This document shows, piece after piece, positions 27,824-37,520 of a DNA stretch of 64,000 bases; position 1 is the first letter of the stretch; the number at the start of each line of letters is the position of its first letter. The notes under the pieces were generated by a model. The model made no database searches, was not told where the DNA came from, and worked only from the letters and a program-made list of their open reading frames with translations. The DNA comes from Paenibacillus donghaensis (GTDB lineage: Bacteria; Bacillota; Bacilli; Paenibacillales; Paenibacillaceae). The position numbers and the translations under genes are program-made. The DNA lies in contig NZ_CP021780.1 in the NCBI RefSeq assembly GCF_002192415.1, positions 3,782,001-3,846,000 of the forward strand, written 5' to 3'.

Positions 27824-29219
27824 AGTGCCTCACCTCTCTTTTGCTGATCGTCATATTAGGAATTATGTAACCATTTCTATCAAGTCGACCATTGTTTATT
27901 TGCACCTTGTAATCCATGCCTCGTTCATTAGCGCGAACCATAGCCAGTATCAGAAGTATAAAGTCCTCATCGTTATTAATCGATATTGTCTCACTACTAA
28001 TAGAAGATTCATTTTCTTTAAAAAGACTGTTCACATATTTCCGAATTCTTGCCACGGGATATCCAATTTTGATTTGTTGTAGCATTCCGGTCATAGCCGC
28101 ATTAGAAAACGTATTATCATCTGTGATTTCCAGCGGTTCAGAATAGACACGCCTACTGCGTACATTTTTGTGATAGAGAGATTTTCCATCAATAAATTCT
28201 TGTCGATTGACTCGAATATGCTGTTCAAGCATTTCAACGATTACACTGCGCTTGGTATCTGAGGAATTTGAGTATGCTTTCAACAGCTCAACCAGTTTTC
28301 CCTTGATACTTTGGTCTGCAGTCATCAGGTATTGGATTTTTTCAATAGAGCTTTTTGTGTATGTGCTGTGCTTTCTATCAATTTCATTCACAATTCCTCC
28401 AATTGACTGGTATACATCCAAAACATAATCAATTGAAGATATGATCTCCTGCCCCGCCTCATCGTCATTCTCATATTTTCGTATCGTCATGGCTCTTGAT
28501 CGCATGCCATCCATGAGCTCTTCATCCGCAAGAATATCTGTCAGGATCTCCTGAATGGGTACCATATAGCGATGAATAGAATCCATTGTTTTGATCGGAT
28601 GATAAATACTGTCGGACATCCTTTTATATTCTTCAAAATGATTTTTTAGCAGCACATTCACTTCGCTCTGCTCCTGTATTCGCCGCAAATAACTGCGAAT
28701 TCCATGATAAAGCCTTTTTAGCTCGTAAGTAAGTTGCTCCGTGTTTGTCTTTGCCGACAATACTGCCTCATACATTTGCCCTTGATGTTCATTTTTAGCT
28801 TGCTTGAGACCAGAATAAGTCGCGAATACGAGGGAGTTATACTCGTGCAGGGTTTGATCACTTAGTTCACTCAAGAGCTTCATTACTTTAATGGCATAAT
28901 CACGTGGAGTAATAATTTCAATAAATGAGCCATCCAGAAACTCCTTATCTACCCATCCCGTTTTAACCAGGCGGTTCAATATCAAACGCGCCTTAACATT
29001 AGGTGTTAAGCTGACTTCGGTTACTTCGTCATCTTCTTCGAGCATAAAGGACTTATCCTCAATTTGGGCTATCAAAGACGAGATATAATCGTCTACCCGA
29101 ATATTAAGTTCATACTTGAACATCTGATGCAGCAGCATGAGCGCATCAACATATATTTCTTTGTTTCCCGATGCCAGCACAGAGAAAAAATTTTCGGGAA
29201 TTGTGTCAAAAATGCTCAC
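27813..29219 (-). CDS. jetA: Wadjet protein JetA (kleisin-like, DUF5716)
   Basis: A 468-residue protein matching JetA, the MukF-like kleisin of Wadjet. It starts VSIFDTIPENFFSVLASGNKE and is largely helical with heptad-rich stretches (about 130-330). I prefer GTG 29219, which follows AGGTGG, over TTG 29234, which sits on top of that ribosome binding site. It is the first jet gene. A TATAAT (29293-29288) lies about 70 bases upstream, just inside the edge of a decayed IS4-type copy, so the promoter may have been supplied or altered by that insertion. Confidence 0.9.
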   Translation of the reverse strand: MSIFDTIPENFFSVLASGNKEIYVDALMLLHQMFKYELNIRVDDYISSLIAQIEDKSFMLEEDDEVTEVSLTPNVKARLILNRLVKTGWVDKEFLDGSFIEIITPRDYAIKVMKLLSELSDQTLHEYNSLVFATYSGLKQAKNEHQGQMYEAVLSAKTNTEQLTYELKRLYHGIRSYLRRIQEQSEVNVLLKNHFEEYKRMSDSIYHPIKTMDSIHRYMVPIQEILTDILADEELMDGMRSRAMTIRKYENDDEAGQEIISSIDYVLDVYQSIGGIVNEIDRKHSTYTKSSIEKIQYLMTADQSIKGKLVELLKAYSNSSDTKRSVIVEMLEQHIRVNRQEFIDGKSLYHKNVRSRRVYSEPLEITDDNTFSNAAMTGMLQQIKIGYPVARIRKYVNSLFKENESSISSETISINNDEDFILLILAMVRANERGMDYKVQINNGRLDRNGYIIPNMTISKREVRHYVE

Positions 29220-29341
29220 GTATCCACCTGCCAATCCATTTGGAATAATAATTCATTTGGTTGCAATAGGTCCTTTAATATAGTCATATTATACTATGAG
29301 TTGGAAGAATATGACGAATATTGTTCTTATACTTCAAACAA

Positions 29342-29372
29342 AAAACTCCTGCTAAAAGACCAGCAGAAGTTT
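29342..29372 (-). terminator. Terminator of the IS4-type transposase remnant
   Basis: On the minus strand AAACTTCTGCT and AGCAGGAGTTT pair, followed by TTTTG, immediately after the transposase stop at 29375 and before the jetA promoter. It may protect the jet operon from IS-driven transcription. Confidence 0.75.
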
Positions 29373-29374
29373 CA

Positions 29375-30687
29375 TTAAATAATTGATTTACACGCCTTGA
29401 TATAAAAAGGTAAAGTAGCAATCCAGTCCTGCACTTGACACCGAGCTTGCCGCACGGAAACCGAACGCGAAACCAATTTTTGAAAAAGCAACCACAGGAA
29501 CTGCAAAGCCGAAGAGAAATCCAACAATTTGACTTCATCACAAAGCCAAAAGAACAGTTCACCCAGACTTCGTGGATCGGTGGCCTGGCGTGATTCCCAT
29601 TCCAGCAGCAAATAACGGGAAAACACAATGGTGGTGTGGCTAATCATCATGTCGTAAGAGCGGCCTTGGAATTCTTTGGCCAACTGTAAATAGGACTTGG
29701 TGACTTTGAAAAACTGTTCAATTTTCCAGCGAATCCCGTAAATGCGCACGATTTCTTCATCACTGAGCATACCGTCGGTGCTAAGCACGGCCAGCCATTC
29801 ACTACGGTGGTTTCGATTTTCAACGAAGACGATTTTGAGTGGAATACCACAGGGAAGTTGGGCATAGACACTGCCTAAAATATCCCCTCGTTTTTGTGTC
29901 TTACGGCAGATGCTGTGCAACTGACTGAGGCTTGCCAGGCCGTCAGCATAGCGGTAACGCTGCTTCAAATCTTTCACGAGACCAATGACGAACAAACCCT
30001 TACGATGGATTTCTTCGATTAATGGCGCCCGGGTAAACCATGTATCCATGAGGACGTAATCGGCCTGTATCTCCGCATCGAGTGCATGGTCCAAAAGGGC
30101 TTCCTTCCGGCGCTTATACCCATGGGTTCGCCGATCCAAGGTTGCCGTCATCTCGCAATATCGACTTTTCGAATGAGCGGAGCTCAGCAAAGCAAAGTCA
30201 ACGGGAACAAAGGAATGACCGTCCGACCAGCCGAGCATCAGCATGCGGAAGCCACGGACAAAGCGACCGGTGGTATGGTCCTTCACCCGAGCAAGCAGTT
30301 CCACCGCTTTGCTACGGTTACGGCTGTAGGTGGAGTCATCCAAAATAAACGCACGCACCCGCTTTTGAAGTGAGCGGATCGATCCGAGTCACAACGGCTG
30401 CACTCAAAGAGAGCAAGAACGCTCTCCATGCGTAGCATGGATGATTCAAAAATCGGTAAATGACATCCTTGCTAAAAGGAGCATCGGCTCCTGCACCCTG
30501 AAGAAGACGAACCCAGTTTTTTTGCTGAAACACCAGCAGAAAAAGTACACGAAACACCGTGAAGGCAAGAAAAGCTATCTCCTTTAGTAATGCCTACCTT
30601 TCGAAGATGTGTGCCGAACTTCATATCACGGAAAGTATATTCCAAGCTTATAGGGAGTTGTGCAAACATACGGTTATTTTGTATCAT
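29375..30687 (-). pseudogene. IS4-type DDE transposase, broken by two frameshifts
   Basis: Three consecutive frames together make one IS4-family transposase. 30687-30560 reads MIQNNRMFAQLPISLEYTFR to GITKGDSFSC; 30557-30360 reads FRVLFLLVFQQKNWVRLLQG to RIDPLTS; 30358-29375 reads VRAFILDDSTYSRNRSKAVE to the C-terminus. The breaks fall in a TTTT stretch near 30565 and an AAAA stretch near 30370. Catalytic positions survive: ILDDST, VLMDTWFT and YGIRWKIEQFFKVTKSY. Different from the intact element at 19517. No clear terminal repeats were found. Confidence 0.82.
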
Positions 30688-30780
30688 GAGAGAGTACTTG
30701 AGTTATAATTTCCTTTTGCAATCCTTGAGTAAGGGAGAGATAAATAGGATCTCGACTGAAAGCCGCAGTTCCGACGATTA

Positions 30781-31557
30781 TTAAAGCTTAAAAAATAAAT
30801 CGGTTCTTTCCCCAATTTTATTGAATCCGATTTTTAGATACATTTCTTTAGCAGTATCGTCTTCATCGGTAACCAGATAAATCGATTCGCAATTCTCTTG
30901 TATTGCAATAGCAATTAAGGATTTCAATATCGTTGTACCATATCCCTTACGTTGATATTTGGGGATAACAGAAAAATCTTCGATTTTTGCAACGCCATTA
31001 TAAATAAACAAATCGCAATTCCCTACGATATCACCGTTATGGTAGCAAAGATAAGAGTTGACACCTTGATCAGAAACATATACTTCGCCACGTCTGTAAC
31101 ATCTTCTTATGCAAAAATCTTTTCCAAGAGTTCCCTCATCATGCTGCAAGTCACTAAATAAAAGATTATATATCATTTCTTGATTGTCAACTTTCTTCAT
31201 GATGCAATCAGATACAGCATTGAGTCTTGGGAAATGAGAAATATCAAAAGAATAGTATCCGTTTTTTGATATTTCCGGCTTATATCGAAGAGTAGACAGC
31301 ACAGAACTGTTGATCACAAAATTTGTAATAATATTGCAATAATTGCATTCTTCAGCTAACCGCAATGTAATTTCATCTTGTATCATGCGGCTTAGATCAA
31401 GCTCGTCGATTGATTCTTTTATGTATGTGTAATTGTGATAGTACATGTCATTCAATTGATGATCACGAAATCTAACGATATTCTGATTTTCAAAAAACTC
31501 AGAGAAGCATTTGGTATATTCAATTTCGCATTCCATAATCTTCTTATTTATAGGCAT
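30781..31557 (-). CDS. GNAT-family N-acetyltransferase
   Basis: A 258-residue acetyltransferase whose catalytic GNAT domain occupies the C-terminal half. Motif A is IPKYQRKGYGTTILKSLI (Q/R-x-x-G-x-G, acetyl-CoA pyrophosphate binding), followed by SIYLVTDEDDTAKEMYLKIG. The N-terminal 110 residues are unfamiliar and may be a degenerate second GNAT fold. ATG 31557 follows CGGAGAT; the longer frame from 31629 lacks a ribosome binding site. The substrate cannot be told. It lies just outside the defence genes. Confidence 0.83.
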   Translation of the reverse strand: MPINKKIMECEIEYTKCFSEFFENQNIVRFRDHQLNDMYYHNYTYIKESIDELDLSRMIQDEITLRLAEECNYCNIITNFVINSSVLSTLRYKPEISKNGYYSFDISHFPRLNAVSDCIMKKVDNQEMIYNLLFSDLQHDEGTLGKDFCIRRCYRRGEVYVSDQGVNSYLCYHNGDIVGNCDLFIYNGVAKIEDFSVIPKYQRKGYGTTILKSLIAIAIQENCESIYLVTDEDDTAKEMYLKIGFNKIGERTDLFFKL

Positions 31558-31734
31558 AACAAATCTCCGTTTCTCAATATGCAAACAATTTCCTACAAAT
31601 CCCGGAATCATTATAACACAGAATAACACAGACTAAATCTGGAGCGGGATACTCAAGAGACATTTATAGAAATTAACCTTGGATCATTCATTTGCTAATC
31701 TTTTGGCCCCCCGACCTCATCGCTGCAAGCAATT

Positions 31735-32607
31735 CTACTTAACACCAATGCTTCCTGAATAACTTTTGACATATAAGGAATTCTTACCGGTACCAATGAT
31801 TCCATCTACATCCTCGTCTGTTTTCTCCGTGGTTGAGAGATTTGCCAAGTGAACCGTTGTATCACCTTTAGCATTTTCCACTGCTACTTTCAAGCTGGAT
31901 GGCGCTGTTTGATAATTCACTTGGATATCCCCAGTTTTTGTTTCCACTCTCATTTCACCTTTTTCCTCCACCCCGTTCAGAACGATTTCGCCACTTTTAG
32001 AATAAAGATTCATAACAGAACTGGTTACATTTTTAAAATAAAGGTCATTCCCCCTGGCGGCTACGTCTATTCTATCAAATGAGCTATCCTTTACATGCAG
32101 GTCCCCTTCTATTAGATTTAAATCCCCCGAATCTGCTTCAACTTGATTGAAATTCACACTGCCTGCTTTATTTTCAACGATTAAATTATGGGTTGCCAAC
32201 GTTCTAATATTGATATCTCCTTCATTGTTGACCATTCTGACTTGTTCTACTGTATTTTTGGGAATTAAGACTTTGATCGTTCCCTCTTTATGAAAAGAAA
32301 AAGCTGAGAAGGCCCCGCCAATTTGCTTATCTTGTTGTATAACTAAGTTATTAGATTTACGCGTCACTACAACAGGAGCTTTCTTCTTGTCCGTCTGATT
32401 CCCCTCAATGTCTACATGGACTTGATTGTCTGCTGATTCCCTCACTACAAGATCCCATGAATCATTATTAATCTCAATGCTCTGGACTTCTTTCGCCGGG
32501 ATGTCTTCTGTTAGCTCAAAATCTTGAGATCCATCTTGCAAGCCAATGACAAGGATAACCACCAGGACAACCGCCATCGATATCCATATCCACTTATTTG
32601 TTTTCAT
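31735..32607 (-). CDS. DUF4097 family membrane-anchored beta-repeat protein
   Basis: A 290-residue protein with one N-terminal membrane segment (about 5-24) and a beta-solenoid made of short repeats (NLIVENKAGSVNFNQVEADS, LNLIEGDLHVKDSSF, SGEIVLNGVEEKGEMRVETK). This is the DUF4097 fold, seen in LiaG-like proteins often encoded with envelope-stress ABC systems. It starts 3 bases after the permease stop and is the third gene of an ATPase-permease-DUF4097 unit. The ribosome binding site is weak, so translational coupling is likely. Confidence 0.85.
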   Translation of the reverse strand: MKTNKWIWISMAVVLVVILVIGLQDGSQDFELTEDIPAKEVQSIEINNDSWDLVVRESADNQVHVDIEGNQTDKKKAPVVVTRKSNNLVIQQDKQIGGAFSAFSFHKEGTIKVLIPKNTVEQVRMVNNEGDINIRTLATHNLIVENKAGSVNFNQVEADSGDLNLIEGDLHVKDSSFDRIDVAARGNDLYFKNVTSSVMNLYSKSGEIVLNGVEEKGEMRVETKTGDIQVNYQTAPSSLKVAVENAKGDTTVHLANLSTTEKTDEDVDGIIGTGKNSLYVKSYSGSIGVK

Positions 32608-32610
32608 GGT

Positions 32611-33315
32611 TTATGCAACATCCGTTCTGTCAATTTTACGATAGGATAGATAAGCTACGGCCAAACCTAACATGCAGAAAACAATAGGTACGCCGATAAA
32701 TTGAAACATAGATACAGAACTGCTCCCATCAGAAACCATAGAATTTAGCAGAATCCCTAAGATTACTGAACTAGTAATTGTTGTGGCAGTAGATTTTTTA
32801 CGCATCCCGAAAGACAATGGAATAAGACTTAAGCCAGCTGTCATTACTGAAGCAATAAGGATTGCTGGAAAGGTAGCCAACACATCTTCCTTTGTAGCAG
32901 TTGTTTCGAAGAAATGGACTGTCGGATTTAATAACACTGTCAATACTTCAATGATGAAGGTGGAAATCACTACACTGAAGAAACAGAAGCCAATCACAAT
33001 CATTAGCTTTGCTTGAATCACTTTTTTTCGTTGCAGAGGATAAGTAAATAACAATTGAATGGTTTTATTCTTATATTCATCAATCACAAGTCTGGAAATA
33101 ATAATGCCTGAAAAAACAACAAAGGTAATGCGAATAAAGATGTTAGCCAGTGACATAAAGGCTGTGAAATCTAAAAACATTGGTTCATCCTGAGCATTGG
33201 ACATTAAAGCCATTCCTGCTACCATTCCAAAAATAATAACCATACAAACCACAGCTCTTATGCCGTATCCCGCCAGATTATTTCTCTTCCATTCGATTTT
33301 CATTAATCTGAACAT
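32611..33315 (-). CDS. ABC-2 type transporter permease
   Basis: A 234-residue protein with six predicted membrane segments (about 20-40, 55-75, 100-125, 145-170, 175-190, 205-225). The cytosolic loop VIDEYKNKTIQLLFTYPLQR is characteristic of ABC-2 permeases. ATG 33315 follows AATGGAGGC at 8 bases and starts one base after the ATPase stop. It presumably forms an exporter with the adjacent ATPase. Confidence 0.85.
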   Translation of the reverse strand: MFRLMKIEWKRNNLAGYGIRAVVCMVIIFGMVAGMALMSNAQDEPMFLDFTAFMSLANIFIRITFVVFSGIIISRLVIDEYKNKTIQLLFTYPLQRKKVIQAKLMIVIGFCFFSVVISTFIIEVLTVLLNPTVHFFETTATKEDVLATFPAILIASVMTAGLSLIPLSFGMRKKSTATTITSSVILGILLNSMVSDGSSSVSMFQFIGVPIVFCMLGLAVAYLSYRKIDRTDVA

Positions 33316-33316
33316 G

Positions 33317-34231
33317 TTATTTGCCTCCATTAATAAGATTCAGGAAATATTCTTCTAAGTTGCTTTGTTGTGTTTCGATGCGATTTACAACGATATCATT
33401 TAGCACCAGCTCTTTATTTATGACCGATTGAGATACATCTTGTTGATAGACCCGGATGGTTTCCAGATCCATCACTTCATAGTCATGAATGTTCAATTTT
33501 CTCTCCAGCACAAGTGAAGCCTGCTTACTATCAGTCACTTTTATTTCTAGATATTCAACATTTTCTCTTTTGATTTCACTCATCTTAACTTCCTTTATTA
33601 ATTGTCCATTATTAATGATTCCGATCGTATCCGCAATGGATTCAATCTCTGAAACGATATGACTGGAGATTAGAATTGTCATACCATAGTCATTCTTTAG
33701 CTCCAATAAAAGCATACGGATATCTTTAATCCCCACAGGGTCCAATCCGTTAATCGGCTCATCAAGAATCAAAATTCCCGGCTTGGTAAGAATGGCTCTG
33801 GCAATTCCCAGGCGCTGTTTCATTCCAAGAGAAAACTCATGTACTTTTTTGTTTCCCACGCCTTTTAAGCCAACCGTCTCCAAAACTTCTTGAATACGAT
33901 CCTCACCATCATATCGGGTATAATCACAATGATACTTTAGGTTGTCAGCAGCTGTTACACGGTCATAAAAAACAGGATATTCAATGATGCTGCCTATATG
34001 CTGCAAGTATTGAAAAGAGGTTTGTAATACCGGTTGATTCAGCACAACAATCTCGCCTGATGTTGGCTTCACCAAATTTAGAATCATTTTCATGATTGTT
34101 GTTTTCCCCGCACCATTCGGTCCTAAGAACCCGTAAATTTCACCTTTTTCAATATGCATGGTTACATTTGAAACAATGTTGTTTCCTTTATAAGCTTTTG
34201 ACAAGTGATTGATTTGGATCATTGTTTCCAT
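33317..34231 (-). CDS. ABC transporter ATP-binding protein (drug/bacteriocin type)
   Basis: A 304-residue ATPase with Walker A GFLGPNGAGKTTIMKM, signature EFSLGMKQRLGIARAI and Walker B LILDEPINGLDPVG. A C-terminal extension of about 80 residues (EYLEIKVTDSKQASLVLERK onward) is typical of BcrA/CcmA-like exporters. ATG 34231 follows GGAGCG. With the ABC-2 permease and the AgrC/AgrA-like pair upstream, it resembles lantibiotic or envelope-stress export modules. Confidence 0.92.
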   Translation of the reverse strand: METMIQINHLSKAYKGNNIVSNVTMHIEKGEIYGFLGPNGAGKTTIMKMILNLVKPTSGEIVVLNQPVLQTSFQYLQHIGSIIEYPVFYDRVTAADNLKYHCDYTRYDGEDRIQEVLETVGLKGVGNKKVHEFSLGMKQRLGIARAILTKPGILILDEPINGLDPVGIKDIRMLLLELKNDYGMTILISSHIVSEIESIADTIGIINNGQLIKEVKMSEIKRENVEYLEIKVTDSKQASLVLERKLNIHDYEVMDLETIRVYQQDVSQSVINKELVLNDIVVNRIETQQSNLEEYFLNLINGGK

Positions 34232-34357
34232 GGTTTCTCGCTCCTTATGTGGTGTGCTCAATCTTCCTGCTACGTTCCCAGCATAAGGCATTTCTACTCA
34301 GTTCAAGATGGTAAGATCGCCAACCGTCCTTTAACCTTCATAAACGGTACTTTTTTT

Positions 34358-34407
34358 AAAGAAAAAGAAGTGCCAGCAGCCATTTTAGAAATAGCTTCCA
34401 GCACTTC
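34358..34407 (-). terminator. Terminator after the LytTR regulator
   Basis: On the minus strand GAAGTGCTGG...GGCACTTC form a long stem followed by TTTTTCTTT. It separates the two-component genes from the ABC operon, which therefore needs its own promoter. Confidence 0.75.
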
Positions 34408-34442
34408 ATATTAAGAATTCATATTTAAGTAAGATATTTTTT

Positions 34443-35180
34443 TCATTTTAAAGCTTTCATCTTTTCAATGGTTTCCTTTTGCAGTCTTCTTGAAACCGGA
34501 CAACTTTCATTATGATCAAACATAATTAATTTGTTCTTTTTATCAATGGATCTAATATTCGCTAAGTTCACTACAAACGCTCGATGACAGCGGAACAGGC
34601 GTTCATCATAATCTGCAATTTCATTTAATTCAGCATAAAAATCAAGAACCTTAGACTTAGTAATTAATCTGATTTTATGTGCGATTTCCATAGTTTCAAA
34701 ATAAAGAATATCAGAAAAAGGTAATTGAAAGCTGGTGTATTTATTCTCAAAAGAAAAGTTATCGGGACTCACCGGAATGGTCCTTAGCGAATTGGCAATC
34801 AATAGACAATCTTCAACTTTTCGAATAAATTCTTCTTCTTGTAATTCTTTTTCAATAAAATCTAAAGCAGCCACACGATATTCAAACGTTATCGGCGCAA
34901 GCTCGGAATGCGTGGTCACAAATACAATCGTGCCATAGGGATCTTTCTTTCTTATTTCCTGAGCGACAGTCAGTCCTTTATGCTCCTCATGTTTGATCTC
35001 CAAATCAAGAAAATACAATTGATGATCGGCCACATTTTCAATATGCGATAATAAATGATCCGGTTTTGCGGTTGAAAATAAACTCCGGTAACGAATCTGA
35101 TGCTTTAACGACAATTCTTTAATGATTCGTTCCAACCGTTGCTGCTGGATAAGGTTATCCTCTAATATGAATATGTTCAT
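34443..35180 (-). CDS. LytTR-family response regulator (AgrA-like)
   Basis: A 245-residue regulator. The receiver domain starts MNIFILEDN and has the phosphoacceptor Asp in YFLDLEI; the LytTR DNA-binding domain covers about 140-245 (ILYFETMEIAHKIRLITKS, LFRCHRAFVVNLANIRSID). The family binds short direct repeats upstream of secreted-peptide or ABC operons. It overlaps the kinase stop by 4 bases (ATGA). Confidence 0.92.
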   Translation of the reverse strand: MNIFILEDNLIQQQRLERIIKELSLKHQIRYRSLFSTAKPDHLLSHIENVADHQLYFLDLEIKHEEHKGLTVAQEIRKKDPYGTIVFVTTHSELAPITFEYRVAALDFIEKELQEEEFIRKVEDCLLIANSLRTIPVSPDNFSFENKYTSFQLPFSDILYFETMEIAHKIRLITKSKVLDFYAELNEIADYDERLFRCHRAFVVNLANIRSIDKKNKLIMFDHNESCPVSRRLQKETIEKMKALK

Positions 35181-36502
35181 TTCCGTTCTCCAGTCTTTCT
35201 TAAAATAAGCGTTTGGGAAAATAAGGCGGATTGGGACTCCGTTTCTAGTGACGCGAAGTTATTTTCTTTTAGCATTTGTTGCACGTTAAATAGCCCCACG
35301 CCACGCCCCTTGCCTTTTGACGAATATCCCCGCTCCCCCAGTCGTCGTAAACTGACCTTCTCTCCACTGCTATTTTGAATTTTGATTCGTTGAACGGCAG
35401 AGTCTTCTAATAGCACAATCCAAATCTTAGCTTCATCTGTCTTAGCCGCTGCTTCAATCGCATTATCCAAAAGAATGGAGAAAATCCGGGTAAAAGAAAT
35501 CAATTCCATCTGAATCAAATGAATGGGCTCTTCAATTTCTAATGCAACATCAATTTTCATTTGCTGGGCCATTATAATTTTGGCAGCCAGGATACTTTTG
35601 ACCTCTGATATATGCAGGTTTCGCAGCTTGACAAAGCTGTACTCATTCTTACGCATTAATTGCCCGGTCGGCTTAACCGTTTGTTCAAATACTTGTTTGA
35701 CTTGCTCCCAATCCTCCCGATAAATCCCTTCCTCCAAAGTCAACAGGATGTTGGCATAGTCATGACGAAAACCTCTGAATTCATCGTATATTTTTTCAAG
35801 CTGTGTTGCATAATCCTTAAGTTGCACCAATTGCTCACTTTTAGATTTTTCAATTTCTCTTTTTTGAATATGACTGTATTGAAATTGCATATACAGCAAA
35901 GCGATGATAAATAACAGCCACATTCCTACAAGTAATGTTCTATGAAAAGAGCTGAATTCACCGGATTTATTTCCAATAGTTAAAATCGGATATACCGAGA
36001 TGATAATGATGATTAAAAGCACGATCACTGGAAAAAGAATTACTTTGCTGGATTCCTGCAGGATTTCTTTGTTGAGCTGCGGAACATAGTGCCGTACTAA
36101 CCTAAGACCGATTTCATTGATAATGGGCGGTGCCATAGCTGTAAATAGATACGGAAGATAATCAATATTCGCTGATGATTGTTTGAAGATAAATTCAACC
36201 AAACCTGTAATCGGATCTGCTGCGAGATAACCGATAAATGAGTTCATTACCAAGGCATAGGCTCCGTAATAAAAACCTAAAGCGGTAAACGTTCTATGAT
36301 TTTTAAAGTAGGATATGCCCACAAAACAGAAAAATAGCGTAATCGCGCCCCATACTCCAATAAAATATGTAGAGACAAATCCAATCATTAAAAATATCGC
36401 TAGCCAAGCCGTTATTTCTTTGATTGTAAAGTGATAGCGTGAAATGGATTGAAAAATTAAAAAGAAGCTTAGTATTTGAATACTCATAATTAAATTAATC
36501 AT
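35177..36502 (-). CDS. GHKL sensor histidine kinase (AgrC-like)
   Basis: A 441-residue kinase with about six membrane segments (about 5-215) followed by a coiled coil and a GHKL catalytic core. The phosphoacceptor His is in FRGFRHDYANILLTLEEG and the N-box is ILLDNAIEAAAK; GRGVGLFNVQQML is the G-box. Members of this class sense peptides. ATG 36502 follows GGTGGT; an upstream GTG at 36514 is less likely. Paired with the LytTR regulator downstream. Confidence 0.9.
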   Translation of the reverse strand: MINLIMSIQILSFFLIFQSISRYHFTIKEITAWLAIFLMIGFVSTYFIGVWGAITLFFCFVGISYFKNHRTFTALGFYYGAYALVMNSFIGYLAADPITGLVEFIFKQSSANIDYLPYLFTAMAPPIINEIGLRLVRHYVPQLNKEILQESSKVILFPVIVLLIIIIISVYPILTIGNKSGEFSSFHRTLLVGMWLLFIIALLYMQFQYSHIQKREIEKSKSEQLVQLKDYATQLEKIYDEFRGFRHDYANILLTLEEGIYREDWEQVKQVFEQTVKPTGQLMRKNEYSFVKLRNLHISEVKSILAAKIIMAQQMKIDVALEIEEPIHLIQMELISFTRIFSILLDNAIEAAAKTDEAKIWIVLLEDSAVQRIKIQNSSGEKVSLRRLGERGYSSKGKGRGVGLFNVQQMLKENNFASLETESQSALFSQTLILRKTGERK

Positions 36503-36626
36503 TTTTTGCACCACCGGTCTTCATGTGAAAAGAATAAACATTCCCCATTCATTCACTAATCGGATTAAGGACACTTTTCAGTCTATCATTAAACTCTTTT
36601 TAACAACAACAGTGATCATCTAAGCC

Positions 36627-36668
36627 AAAAGCCCTCAATCGAACCAGATCGGCCGAGTGCGGGCTTTT
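36627..36668 (-). terminator. Terminator at the end of the phosphonate/ABC transport unit
   Basis: On the minus strand AAAAGCCCGCACTCG pairs with CGATTGAGGGCTTTT, followed by a G and further T residues. It lies about 25 bases past the PHP-domain gene. Confidence 0.8.
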
Positions 36669-36692
36669 CAAACCTTTAATGCCATTCTACGC

Positions 36693-37499
36693 TCAAGATA
36701 TCGGCACCATATAAGGCGTTCTTCTCTTATATTGTACTACCTCATGGATACCTACGTTCTGGAGCAATTCTATCGCTTCAGCAAATCCTTGCTGCACATC
36801 TCCCGCTTGATGGGCATCCGAGCCAATAGATACCGCTCTGCCGCCTAAATTCACATACATGTTGAGAATATACGGGTGTGGATGAATCCAGCCTTGCCGA
36901 TATAGTCCGGTTGTATTCAGCTCAAGCACCTTTCCCTTCTCGATAATGAGCTTCAAAATATCATACAAAATAGGCTTGCATGCCACCAAATCTTGTTCAA
37001 CAACCGGGTAAGTAGTATATCTCGTCACATAATCCAAATGGGCCACGATATCATAATTGTCCATCTGGTCAACGGCCTCTCTTACGTGCTTAAAATAATG
37101 CCTAAGCCGTTGCTGCATGGGAAGATCATGATAAGCCTTCTCCGAAAAGTCTAGGTTGCCATCATTGTGAGCAGAAAGTAAAATTACGTCAAACTCGTGC
37201 TGAGCCAAATATTTGTTTATGGCGTCTTTATAATCGCTTCGAAAGCCGACTTCAATACCTTTGCGAATCTCCAAAGGGTAACGCTTCGCCAGTTCCACGA
37301 CTTCTCTATCGTAACTATTCCAATCAATATGAACATCCTGCTTGAAATATTTGCAATCATATTCTAAATGGTCTGTCGTAACGACAGCCGGTTTCCCCAG
37401 CGCAAGTGCATATCGCACAAGCTCCTCCAGAGTTGAGCTGGAGTCAGGCGAATAGGAGGAATGCACATGCTGATCGATTATTAGATTGGGTATTGCCAT
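36693..37499 (-). CDS. PHP-domain metallophosphoesterase (HisJ-like)
   Basis: A 268-residue PHP-family enzyme. Metal-binding motifs are HVHSSYSPDSS, VTTDHLEYD, LSAHNDGNLD, IVAHLDYVTRY and IGSDAHQAGDV. The nearest familiar group is histidinol-phosphate phosphatase, but no his genes are near; it is the last gene of a transport operon in a phosphonate cluster, and two further PHP proteins lie in the same cluster. A role on an imported phosphate or phosphonate ester is more likely. AGGGGGG is 9 bases before ATG 37499. It follows the transporter ATPase after 21 bases. Confidence 0.88.
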   Translation of the reverse strand: MAIPNLIIDQHVHSSYSPDSSSTLEELVRYALALGKPAVVTTDHLEYDCKYFKQDVHIDWNSYDREVVELAKRYPLEIRKGIEVGFRSDYKDAINKYLAQHEFDVILLSAHNDGNLDFSEKAYHDLPMQQRLRHYFKHVREAVDQMDNYDIVAHLDYVTRYTTYPVVEQDLVACKPILYDILKLIIEKGKVLELNTTGLYRQGWIHPHPYILNMYVNLGGRAVSIGSDAHQAGDVQQGFAEAIELLQNVGIHEVVQYKRRTPYMVPIS

Positions 37500-37520
37500 T
37501 GTTCAATCCCCCCTCACTTT

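Noticed and set aside
36693..37499. Histidinol-phosphate phosphatase of histidine biosynthesis
   Set aside because: The PHP fold fits, but no histidine genes are near and it sits at the end of a phosphonate/ABC transport unit.
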